Source of the DNA: Tillandsia leiboldiana
Taxonomy: Eukaryota; Streptophyta; Magnoliopsida; Poales; Bromeliaceae
Assembly: GCA_029204045.2 (NCBI GenBank)
Contig: CM055073.1
Location: 26,999,818 to 27,063,817 of the forward strand
Direction of reading: 5' to 3'
Length of the DNA stretch: 64,000 bases
The position numbers and the translations under genes are program-made. Positions within the stretch are counted from its first letter, which is position 1. Each line of letters opens with the position of its first letter. The notes beneath the pieces are model-generated. The model had not been told where the DNA came from. It was given only the letters and a program-made list of their open reading frames with translations, and searched no databases. Positions 36,755 to 47,400 of the stretch are shown here, piece by piece.

Positions 36755-37090
36755 TTGTATCAAACACAGGCGAAAAGTGTGGCTCACGACTGAAAAACAT
36801 GTTCAACTACGCCGTTCTGCGATCCCGTTTTGGTGGATCAGCTGGATGAATGAGAGGCTGGGTCTCCATTTTTATACAATGATGTGATAAGAAGGAAAAG
36901 GGCTCTTTTTTATGCAGAGTTGTATGTAATTGCTCTGCTGCTGAGCCTGACCATCAGAAACAATATTTTGCTTTAAGCTTGTATAGTGTAGGCTGAAGAG
37001 GATAATATAATGGCTTACATTTAAGTATTCGTACATCTTGTATATCATCATTTGTTGTCATGGGTTCAATCTTTATCACCCTTCAAAACT
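36755..37090 (+). other. Probable 3' UTR of the acetyltransferase-like gene
   Basis: AT-leaning unique sequence after the TGA stop, with no competing ORF or repeat signature. It ends before a CT microsatellite at 37091-37120. The solo LTR begins about 500 bp after the stop, so the natural 3' end must lie in this interval or the LTR may affect it. No poly(A) site is assigned. Confidence 0.4.
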
Positions 37091-39374
37091 GCTCTCTCTT
37101 TCTCTCTCTCTCTCTATCTCATTGAGGGGGCATTTGGATTGATGAATCTTTAGATCCAGTTCTGATGTAACAAATGTAGTCTAAAGGTAAAATCAATAGA
37201 TAATGTTACCTCTTAAATATAGTGATAGAGTTGCTCATCAGGAACTTACCATGTATAAGTGTCATGTCCTGGCGTCGAAACTGCGATTCGGGCTCGCCAA
37301 CAGATTCGCCGCTCATACGCGAAGTCCCGTATAGACGAAGCGACTAACCTGTAAAAGATCAACTATACTATACAGATATCAGAGCTGAAAAGTAAACTGC
37401 TGAAATAAAAAAATATATACAAATTCTCAAATAGTACATGCCAGGTCCTCACAATACGTAAGTCACTCCAAACTAAAACTTTCAAAAGTAAAATATACAT
37501 GACACATCCCAAAATTACTGACAGTACTAGTACATCACCAAAAGGGGTACATCTACTCTTACAGGAAGAAGACTGGTAGGGATCTAGCTCGCGACTTCCT
37601 TACCTCGATCAGCAGGATCAACAACTGGAGCAGCAGGAACAGGAGTAGAGGTCCCTGGGAAAAAATCACCACGGCGGGTGTGAAAACTACATCCCACAGT
37701 AGTTCTCAGTGGGTACCGTCAACAAGCCCGATGGTCCGCCCGCTAAGTCTACTAGAGGCATAAAGTAACAAATGCAGTACTGAAAGTAAATGCTGGAAAA
37801 ATAACTCTACAGCTATTATGCCTCTATCTAAATGCTCAAGAAGTGGAACAGATGGAAACATGATGCATCTACTATCTCTCAAACATAATCACTCAATCCA
37901 CACTGACTGCCACATAGGGTCCAGTCAAACCTGCGTCTACCTACTGCCGTTACATTCAAGGAGGACCGGACTTACGTAGGGCGTTTGTGACTGCCAAAAC
38001 TGGCCCAGCCAGAGGGACTGCGTCGATAAGTCGCGATAGCAAGTAACAAGCCCAGCTCCGGAGTGGCACTCGAGGGGCGCGATCCCACCGAGGAAAGTAT
38101 CCGCGCATCTCTGTCGAGCTCAAATGTGGCTCATACAGGCTATAGTCCAAATCCACGATCAACAAGATCGACAGTAACCAACAACACCAACTCTCACTCA
38201 CAGGCTGGAAAACCACACAGCCGGGACCTACCGTCGACTCAGACGGCTCCCAAAAATAAAACACTGATCTAACACTGCTATCAGACTTCACTCGGCCCCC
38301 AGGCGCGAGTGTAACATGCATCCCACAACAACCCGGCCACTCGGCCCACTATCCGGGCGAGGAAACTCTAAGTCCGGGTAAAATAATAGATAACAGTGTG
38401 GGAATGTCTAAAGTATAAATAACCTAGCCCAAATTAGAGTTTTCTACTAGTCTGGTTAAACATGCAGCATATGACGGGGTGCTAGGTCAAGTTCCAAAAA
38501 TAGCATTTAATTTACAGATTTAGGAAGCAATAAATCAGTATGATCATCATAGCAACACAAGTAACATCAATTCTCTCTTTCTAGCATGCTTCCTAATACA
38601 CTCACAATCATACATGATTCCTACAATATAGAATTACTGATCAATCCGGCAGTTTTGAAGACGAAGCAACCCACCTGGAAGTGCAAAGTTGTCCAAAGTC
38701 CAAGAAGCTGAAACTACACGGGAATAATCCTTCAATTCCCACAATTCCAACGGGTCCAGAAACACTCAAAAACTCCTCCTGGGTACAAAGATACAGTCCA
38801 AAGTTACAAACAACACAAAATTTCCAAGTATACAGTTTGCTGAAATTTCTATCCCAGAGAAGCTTGATTATCACCTGCGAGAAAAACTCCAAAAATTCCA
38901 ATAAAAATACGACAGTGATCCTCGCGATGCGTAGATGTCAATAGAGTCCTTAAACGTCGAATTCCAATATCCGAGTGTAGAGATAAAAATCCAACAAGGT
39001 GCTGCTGTCCAGGAACAACCACCAGCAAAATAGGGCTAAAAAATGTACCCGAAACCCCAAGAAAAACTCAAATCTGGGAGGAGTGGAAAATACAAAAATC
39101 TTAGGTTTACCTCTCGTGAATCCGACGCCTCAAAAATCGTCCAAAAATTCCGTCGGGGTAGCTCTGTGGACCTCGTGGACCGAAACGTGACGAAAAATGG
39201 GCCACCAACGAAAGAACGTCGCACTGCGCTAACTCGCCGAAGACGTCGATGCCGCGGCCTCCAAAAATTATGAAACTCCTTCGCAAGATGTAAAACAAGA
39301 TGAAGATCAAAGTCAGTAGAGGGCTCAGAGGCAGAGGAGCTCGGGAAAAAGGGTAAAAGGCCAATGAACACGAC

Positions 39375-39384
39375 CTATTTATAG
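39375..39384 (-). promoter_or_regulatory. TATA box of the solo LTR
   Basis: CTATAAATAG on the minus strand, directly downstream of the GC-rich U3 block. Transcription from it would run through the rest of the LTR toward the 3' end of the acetyltransferase-like gene, antisense to it. Confidence 0.6.
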
Positions 39385-39529
39385 GCCTCACCCAACAGCT
39401 CACAAAAATCCTCATTATTGGGCTTTTGGGCCCAAATTCCGGGCGCCCGAAACTTTCGGGCGCCTACAGTGCGCCCTACAGTAACCCCGGCTCGGCCCAC
39501 CGTCAGCGTCCGAAACCTCCTGGCTCCGA

Positions 39530-39880
39530 CACGTGTTCCGAACAGCGGACAGCGCGTGCGGAGCCAGCAGGCGTGCGCCACGTGGCACCGACCGCCGAAC
39601 GTGGGGCGGTGGCGCCCACCACTCGCAGGGCGCCACGTGGCGCCCCCACGTCGGGTCGGTCACCTGCCCCGCCTGCTCCCCCTGGCGCGTGAGCCGGCCA
39701 CTCCGAGGCCGCCACGTGGCCCACCCTGGTCCATGCGCCAGCCGGTGCGTTTTCGTGGACCGCGTCGCGAGAGCCCCCCAATCACGGGATGCCACGTGTC
39801 CCCCGCGCCCGGTCCATGCACCAGCGCCAACTCTCTGTGGACCGCACCGCGTGCGCCGGCCAATCCGAGGCTGCCACGTG
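39530..39880. promoter_or_regulatory. Array of six CACGTG (G-box) motifs in the LTR U3
   Basis: CACGTG cores begin at 39530, 39579, 39634, 39713, 39793 and 39875; four are in GCCACGTGGC. The last three intervals are about 80 bp, so part of the array arose by tandem duplication. G-boxes are bound by bZIP and bHLH factors (known); activity here is inferred. Confidence 0.6.
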
Positions 39881-40462
39881 GCACAAGGCTGGTCCACGGC
39901 TTCCTCCATGCACCAAAATGCGCAGAAAACTTCCCGAGTCCGTTTTTGGGCATCCGGACTCCGAAAAAGGCAAGTAAACAGTCGATTTTCGACGTTTTTC
40001 CGCGCTGAATTCAAATATGACCTCATATTAGCCTAAAGTCCTTTCTAAATTCCGACAAAAACAGCCGAAGGGCAGGCTCAATCCAGAGGCCTCACAGAGT
40101 CCGTCCAACGAGTCCATTTGACGCGTTGCGAGTCCGACACACCAATAATAGATATTCCACAATGTGGGTCATGGGAGAAGCAACACGGGGATCGGGGCTA
40201 CTACAATAAGAGTAAGAACAAATAAAAGAGAGCCAGCACTAAAGTAGCCAACAAATATTGTATTCAATTTGATTTATTATTCTGTATGAAATCAATAGAA
40301 AATTCCTCTTCTTCTCAAAACAAACATCACAGAACCACTTACCAGAAATCAATCCCTTCAAATTCAAAAAAAACCAAACAAAATAGAAAACAAAAAACTC
40401 AATCACCAATTGAAGAAAGAACCGGCAAACTGATGCAGAAGGGCGGCCAAAACCAAGTTAAT

Positions 40463-42332
40463 TCACTGTGGCGACGGCGGAGAAGAAGATTTGGTTTGGT
40501 AGAACGGCATGACGGTGTAAACTGTTTGCATGATGGTCATGACGAGCAGAAAGACGGCAGCGGCGAGCGAAAGAAATGCCCAGGGGCTCCTGAAGTAGGT
40601 ATGGATGAGGTTGGCGCGCCACATGTTCCACGGCTTTCGACAGTACTTGCTGACCATGCGGTGCACATCGTCGAGCGAGCTCTCCGGGTCAAGCACGACG
40701 TCCTTCGACAGGCCGTTGAACAGCTTGGCCACGGCCTTGTCGCTCCCGATGGCATTCTGTATGATCCCTTTGGAATTCAGCAGGCTCACGTCCTTGGCGG
40801 AATCGATGATGTTGTCCATGAAGAAGACGTAGGACGTGACCTCATTGCCGGCGCCGACGTGGAGGCGCTCGAAGGCCATGAGGTTGAGGAACATGTACTC
40901 GGTCGAGTCGTCCACCACGATGACGGGCAGGCTGAGCACGCCGTGCTTGAATTGGATGTCGTGCAGGTTCTCAGTCTTGCTCTTCCTGAATCGGATGCCG
41001 GCCTCGTACAGCTCCACGGCCGACCGGATGATCTCGCTCGACGCCGGCTCGAAATTGGTCTGCCGAGGCAAGCCGCCGGGTGGGCTCTGGAGCATGCTCT
41101 TCCGGAACACGTCCAGAGGGTGCAGGTGCAGGCCCAGGCCTGTCGCGAGGAGCCGTGATGTCGGTGACAGGAACTTCAGCACCAGCCTGTTTATCAGTTC
41201 CGCATTCTGATCAAAAAAAAAAAAAAAAAAGGGTTAATTACATACGGTTCCCTATAAACATATCGAATAGCAGATACATTCCTATAAAGTTCAACTTTTC
41301 ATATTTATCCTTTCAAAAATCCTAAGTTATTCATATATATCCCTCCGGTTTATTATCGTTAATTCAATGTTTATTTTTTAAAAGATTATATGTAAAATAA
41401 CAGTTTTGCCCTTTCAAAAATATCTCTCTAAAAAATAATACAAAAATATCTGAAAGGGTAAAAAAGTAAATTTATCTCACTAACTAACCAAGATTAACTA
41501 TTTAACCTATAGTTAACTAGATTTTTCTAACAGAGATAGACGGTAAGGATATATATATGAATAACGTTGGATTTTTGAAGGAATAAATATGAAAAATTGA
41601 ACTTTGTAAGGATATATCTGCTATTCGATATGTTTATAGGAAGACATATGCAATTAACCCAAAAAAAAAAATTATTCAACACTACTCTTAATTCAACATA
41701 TAGAATTAAGAGGCATGAGTTTTGAAATGGAAAAATTCCTTTTTAAGTACCATGGGTTTTCCGGTTTCGACAGCAATGAGCTTCTCCAGGACAAGGAGAG
41801 GCAGCTGGTTCTCGATCATCAGCATGTCGCGCCGTATGTACGGCACGGTGTAGAGCACTCCGTGCTTGCTGAATATGGGGTCGTTGGGCGCGTAGTCACT
41901 GGACCGGCCCGCAGTCACGCGAATCACTTCCAACATGAAGCACCCGTCCACGATCATCAGCTCCACGAATCGGTCCTTTACAGCGCCGAACTCACCGTCC
42001 AGTTTCTGATACGCGTCCTGCAGCGGCTGCGCCACCTCGTACACGGCCGCCACGAGGTCGTCGAACTGGAACGGCGTGTTGGGCCGCCTGAGGAAGTGCA
42101 TCAGGGCCCGCTGCTTGTGCTCCTCCATGGGCTGCAGATGGGCCTCGCCGTGGTGGAACGGGCCGAAGGACACCACCTGCGGCTTGTAGGCCTTGGGGTC
42201 GAGATCTTTGATGCACGAAGGCACTCTGTATATGGACTGCTTCCTCCACCGCTCCGTCTCTGACGACTGGTTCGTCGTGTCCTCGAGCCGGTTACGGATG
42301 TCGGCGACCCATTGCCTCTCGCCGGTGGCCAT
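40463..42332 (-). CDS. DUF247 domain protein (UPF0481 type), two exons
   Basis: Exon 1 is 42332-41751 (194 codons) and exon 2 is 41206-40463 (247 codons plus stop), giving 441 residues. The donor is ATG|GTACTT and the acceptor is a long T run then GATCAG. The junction reads GKPM/NAELINRLVLKF, as expected for the family. Seen: SIYRVPSCIKDLDPKAYKPQ near the N-terminus, VVSFGPFHHGE, MIVDGCFMLEVIR, MLMIENQLPLLVLEKL, SLPVIVVDDSTEYMFLNLMA, and one C-terminal membrane segment (FLSLAAAVFLLVMTIMQTVY). Family knowledge: DUF247 proteins are common in plants, usually with one C-terminal membrane anchor; the biochemical role is unknown, and some members map to grass self-incompatibility loci. Both exons are GC-rich, unlike the flanks. 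If the intron is retained, the reading frame stops after 208 residues. The gene converges on the acetyltransferase-like gene. Confidence 0.88.
41231..41660. mobile_element. 430-bp MITE in the DUF247 intron
   Basis: It begins GGGTTAATTACATACGG and ends CATATGCAATTAACCC, with long inverted termini. It is flanked by A runs (target duplication consistent with 9-10 A). The same family at 11699-12721 has a perfect 9-bp duplication, so I place it among Mutator-like MITEs. It makes up 430 of the 544 intron bases and sits about 24 nt from the 3' splice site on the gene strand. Confidence 0.85.
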
Positions 42333-42369
42333 TACTGCATCTCAATTCAAAAGTAGCAAGCAAATGTGA

Positions 42370-42396
42370 ATATATATATATATATATATATATATA
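42370..42396. repeat. (TA)n tract just upstream of the DUF247 start codon
   Basis: A short TA microsatellite lies about 40 bp upstream of the minus-strand ATG at 42332. It could serve as TATA sequence, but no clear separate core promoter can be chosen. Confidence 0.5.
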
Positions 42397-42659
42397 GAAA
42401 AAGTGGCTCGTGTCCATTTGTTTGTATCAAGACATGGAACGAGAGAGACATAAAAAGAAATGAAAGTGAGAAGGGAGATGTCGGGTTGTTTGTAATCTCC
42501 TTTTTAGCTTTACAGCCTTATGCAGCAGGGTGGGAATGTAACATGCTATGGTTAGAGAGGAAGGAGCAGGGAAGAGTACAATGTAGGGGAAGTATTTTTA
42601 GGGACAAGAGAAGGTATCTTATTATGAGACCAGAGTAAGGCTAGAAGTCCTATATTTAA

Positions 42660-43327
42660 GGCCCGTTCGGTTGGGGGATAAAGGGAGAATAATTTTTTTT
42701 ATCCTTCAATTTTTATTAAACACTGAGCAAAAAAATTCTGAAATAAAATTTTTTTTTATTCCTTGCTTAACGGGTTATCCTAGGATAATCCGTTAAGCAC
42801 TATTTCCTTTCCCCTTGGAATAGGGTTTTATCTCGAGGGCAGTGAATGAAATTTTACTTTCTAATTTGCTGTTATGTGAACTCTGATTTTTTAAATTTGC
42901 AGTTTAACTTCCAACCTTAATTTGCTGTTATGTGAACTCTGATTTTTTAAATTTGCAGTTTAACTTCCAACCTTAATTATCTGAAACTTGAATTTTGCAT
43001 TTACTAAAATATACTATAAAATCAAAAATATTCTTTTTTTAGATAAGATATAATTTATTATTTATAATTAAATTGCTTCAATTTTAATATAATAATTAAA
43101 TTAATTTTTCTATCAAAAAAAAAAGAAGCAAAATTGGTATTTTTGTAAAAATTCTATCTACTTTTTCCACTATCCTTTACTATTCCACAATTTTAACTAT
43201 TTCAGAAAATACTAACTTTTCAACCCAACGCAATTTAACTTTTATACTTATTATCCCGGAATAGCAAGTTATCCCAGGTATAAAAAAATTTATACTTCTT
43301 AAATTTATACTCAAATCAAACGGGGTC
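42660..43327. mobile_element. Tourist/Harbinger-like MITE upstream of the DUF247 gene
   Basis: Termini GGCCCGTTCGG and AAACGGGGTC are inverted relatives, flanked by TAA on both sides (42657-42659 and 43328-43330), which is the 3-bp duplication typical of PIF/Harbinger MITEs. Length is 668 bp. A related copy in opposite orientation is at 55622-56330. Inside is a 56-bp tandem duplication (about 42860-42975). The 3' part reappears after the assembly gap at 63192. Confidence 0.8.
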
Positions 43328-43489
43328 TAAGAGTATTCTAAAAAGCAAAAATCTCACGTTCTAAAAAGTTAAACCACTAATATATCAAAATACTGACTCA
43401 TCATTATTTGATTGAGGGACTGTCAAGGATACATCAGTATTTGATTGAGGGACTGTCAAGGATACCACTAGAACTACAGTTTTAATAAA

Positions 43490-43661
43490 GAGCAATGCTA
43501 CATGTACACCCCGAAGGGGTGTACATCATACACCTCCACCATTTTAATGGTGGCGATATTTTTTACGGGTTACATCAAGTGACCCATCATCACACCCCCA
43601 CCCTTGGATGGGTGGGGTGTATGATGTACACCCCGAAAGGGGTGTACACATAGCATTTCCC
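43490..43661. mobile_element. 172-bp palindromic MITE, copy 4
   Basis: Perfect 9-bp duplication TTTAATAAA at 43481-43489 and 43662-43670. It lies between the DUF247 and ACS genes and is repeated after the gap (63570-63737). Confidence 0.92.
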
Positions 43662-43670
43662 TTTAATAAA

Positions 43671-44460
43671 AGTTAAAGTGGGTACTTACAGCATACTGAC
43701 TAACATCCTATCATCTTATCATCCTGCTGTCTTCTTTTTCACAACCAGATGATTGACTAGACTAACGCTAGACTAACAGGAAGCTGCTCCTATTACAAAA
43801 GAAAAGTGATATTTATATACACAATTTTGATAGGAAACACACTAGATTCATTAAATCTGATCAAATTTAGTTAGTGAATAATGATCAGATTTAATGAACC
43901 CGCCATAACCAATCAAAATTCTAGCTGCTAATACCATCACCTAATATGAATTAGCATGCAAAAAAAAAAAAATTACTGGAACAATAAACCAATCACCTCC
44001 AAATCTGGGAGGACTCCTGAGGAGAAAGACAGAATCATTCCCATGTATTTGATTTGATTTATACTAACTCTTCCAAGCTCACATCATAAGACGGCGTTCA
44101 AAAGAAATTACAACCACATATTAAATAAAACAGGAAAACTAACACCATTTATTAGAATTAAACAGAAGACCAACAGAAACATCATTGAACCAGATGCTAC
44201 AAAATAATTGACATATCCCACATGTAATTTTCTCAAGTTTGTAACATAAATTTTCCCAACGATTCCTAAGATACAAATGCAGCATTGAATTCCCTATAGC
44301 GGCGCAAAATAATCCTATTAATTGCATAAACATGCCAGTTATTATATAATAGAATGCCCTAGACTTGTAGCACAGGGAAAGAATACACATGTATGCCACT
44401 GCCTATAACTTGTTTAAATGCTCTACCTCCACACCTGAATTGAATTGCGGTGGCCTGATA
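43671..44460. other. DUF247-ACS spacer and ACS 3' UTR
   Basis: AT-rich single-copy sequence. The 300 bases next to 44461 are the likely ACS 3' UTR, with no repeat visible. The segment up to 43924 is the one copied after the assembly gap. Confidence 0.55.
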
Positions 44461-47400
44461 TTAGCAATCGCCGAGTGCAATTAACTGGTCCACCACACTG
44501 GGATCGGCAAGTGTGCTTGTATCGCCAAGTTCGTTCAGCTGTTTCGAGGCAATTTTCCGTAGAATCCTCCGCATGATCTTCCCACTCCTTGTCTTAGGGA
44601 GACCGGGTGCCCAGTGGATCTTGTCAGGAGCAGCAAATGCACCAATCTGACAAAACTCAGAATTATTTTATTTTCTGAAAGTACAAATATATTAATTACT
44701 CATGGCTGCTTTGGAAAAAATAACAATATTTAATTGTTGATTACGCTATCTAAATTATAATGGTGAGTGAGATGATACATAAAGTAAAAATTAAATCATT
44801 ACAAAGTGAAAGCATTTGACCAACAAGAGTGTTCTTTTTCCCCTCAGATGTGTATATAGAATCAAGACAGATGTAAATAAGAAGTGGAAAGGAAAAGGAA
44901 AGAATCTCCGGGACCAACCTATCAATTATTTCTCGGCAAAAACTTTAGGAACAAGTAGTATACTTTAAATAAATAAGGAAATGAGATGAACCGTGTGGAG
45001 AGAATAATTCAAGCAAGGACTGCCTTGCCACTGGCTGGCATGGCCGTGCTGCCATGCCAGCAGCACAGGACGGCACAACGATGCGGTGTGTGCCAATGTC
45101 GGCATAGTCACCCGTGCAAGGGGCATGCCACTGGTATATTGGCACGCATTCGTACTGATTTTTAATCAAATTTTCATGAAAAATTAGCCTTTCAGATTTT
45201 TTTTTTAAAAAAACTCATCTTATGGCTATAAAAATGGCTCATGTTATATCTCTCACACAATTTAGCAATAATAAAATCATATAGATCTTGATAATTAAAA
45301 AATGTTATTTTATAATTAAAATGTATTATTATTATTATTATTATTATTATTTTATTATTATGAAAGTATATGCATGAAAACAAAATTAAAAGCACAACTA
45401 GAAAAAAAATTTAGAAGAAACACTACCAAAGGTAAATTCACTAGATCTGGGAGAGATCTTATTTATATTTTATTTTTTTCACTAAAAGGTGGCCTTATTG
45501 TGCAGTAAAACTCACTAATTGCAAAAAATGTTTGTAGATTTACAAAATCTACATATTGCAAGTATGGGAATACCTTCGTAATACTTTGTAACTCAAAAAT
45601 TAAACCTTTCCACCTAAATAAACCTTAAAAAGAGCCGTAAAAACTAAAAAAACAAAAAACAGGAAAAAAAACAAAAGATGATATAGATGCCACGATTCAA
45701 TATTTATGCAGGAGGTATAGCATTTATAACTGTGACCTACTATGACTGGTGAGCACATAACGGTCAAACCAGTTCAGTCGCTAAATTATTGCGACTCTAA
45801 TAGCTTCCCTCTGTCCCTGCTTCCATAATATGGAAAAAGAAAAAACAATTCCCACTTCTTCCCTCAAATGCATATCACCATGGATATCGCCATTACAGAT
45901 CCAAAACTATATTTGTCCTACCAAGCTAACAGTATCTGGAGTTCCATTAGCGAATTCATAATGCATGATAACAACAAAGAAAAAAAAAAAAGGAAAATAA
46001 AAGACTAGCAGCAAAGCATTCAGAGTCATGTAGCTGAAATTTAACCGTGTCCATTTTTAGGTGTATGAAATATGGCTTCTTTACTGAAAAACACAATATA
46101 TGATGACCAACAAGATTGTGTTGAGCCAACTTCTAGTTATATTCCCCTAGATAGTAATCAGGATTCTCCAGCGACAATTAAATGGAAGTAAAACCAGAAG
46201 TTTACTACTAGGGAATTTTCATGCGAGAGAATACGTTCTTGGACCATTTCTACACCAAACCAGAAGATTCAATTGTAATATTTGACAAAGTAATAAGACT
46301 AAATTACCTGGTTACGAACTGCTAATACAAGACTTTTCCGCAGTTCTTCACTGTAAGGAACACCCTCCACCAGAGTGACGAATGCATATATTCCCTGACC
46401 TTTGACCTGCGTCAAACACCAAAGTTCATAGCTGATGGCCAAATGAGAACAAAGTAAAGAAATAAAGAAGGCAGGAAAAAGAGCAAGTACCTCATGCTCA
46501 ACACCAACCACTGCAGCTTCCGCACACAGGGGATGTGAAACCAGGGCAGATTCTATCTCCGCCGTTCCAATACGGTGCCCACTGCAAATTAAATTCAAAA
46601 TTTGAATAAGAAAAATTAAATTACTCGATCCCTTCTAATCTCAAAGGAAAGAGCACTGCCTCCATGAAGAGGACAACTTAAGGTGTCTAAATACCTGACG
46701 TTGATAACATCATCGACTCTTCCAGTGAGCCAGTGGTAACCATCCTTGTCCCTAAGGAGCAAAAAAGTATTAGCAGAAAATGAATATAAACACCATCTAT
46801 AATCAAGATACATAAAATACATAGTATAGGTAGGTGTGGGATTAGAAGTTGAGACAAACTGATTAGCCAAAGAGAGTTGGTACCTGCTGCAACCATCACC
46901 AGTGAAATAATAGCCGGGGAACGGTTTAAAGTATGTCGTCTCATATCTATCATGGTCACCATAAAGTGTTCGAAAAGCCCCAGGCCATGACTTCTTAATG
47001 CAAAGATACCCACTGCATTCACCTTCTATCTCATTCCCTTTCTCATCAACAATAACTGGCTGTAAAGTTTGAACATATTTATAATCAAAATGGAAATAGC
47101 AGCTACAAAATTAACAACCTTGCTTCAAATGAAATGTAACGATCCGACACACTAGCAATAATAACTCGTTGGATCCAAACAACCAACACATTCCAAATAA
47201 AACCCCTTTTTCCATCCGATGTAAGACTATTGGGGTGTTACAGACTCCCCCCGTTTAGACCGTGGCATCCCCGTCAGCGTAATCACATACATAGCCCAAG
47301 TTCACCAGACGATGTGAGGCCTGCCTTACACTTCCGGCTAGTGAACTGGCTCTAATACTAACTGTGATTCTCCGCTTTCCAAAGGGTCACCCATTCTAGA

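Larger units (their letters stand above)
37260..40205 (-). mobile_element. Solo LTR, 2,946 bp, with 5-bp target duplications
   Basis: It begins TGTCATG and ends CTACTACA (TG...CA) and is flanked by ATAAG on both sides (37255-37259 and 40206-40210). No internal domain or second LTR is present, so it is a solo LTR. On the minus strand a TATA box CTATAAATAG lies at 39384-39375. Upstream of that is a GC-rich U3 block (39415-40020) with six CACGTG motifs. I infer a Ty3/gypsy origin from length and style only. The many overlapping GC-rich ORFs here are not genes. Confidence 0.85.

Noticed and set aside
39415..40036. Several long overlapping ORFs (up to 203 aa) on both strands
   Set aside because: They lie in the GC-rich U3 of a solo LTR with clear target duplications; low-complexity Arg/Pro/Ala proteins in five frames indicate composition, not coding.
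40286..41210. A 290-aa plus-strand ORF across DUF247 exon 2
   Set aside because: It is the antisense shadow of a well-supported DUF247 exon.
41715..42263. A 182-aa plus-strand ORF across DUF247 exon 1
   Set aside because: Antisense shadow of exon 1; the minus-strand frame has family motifs.
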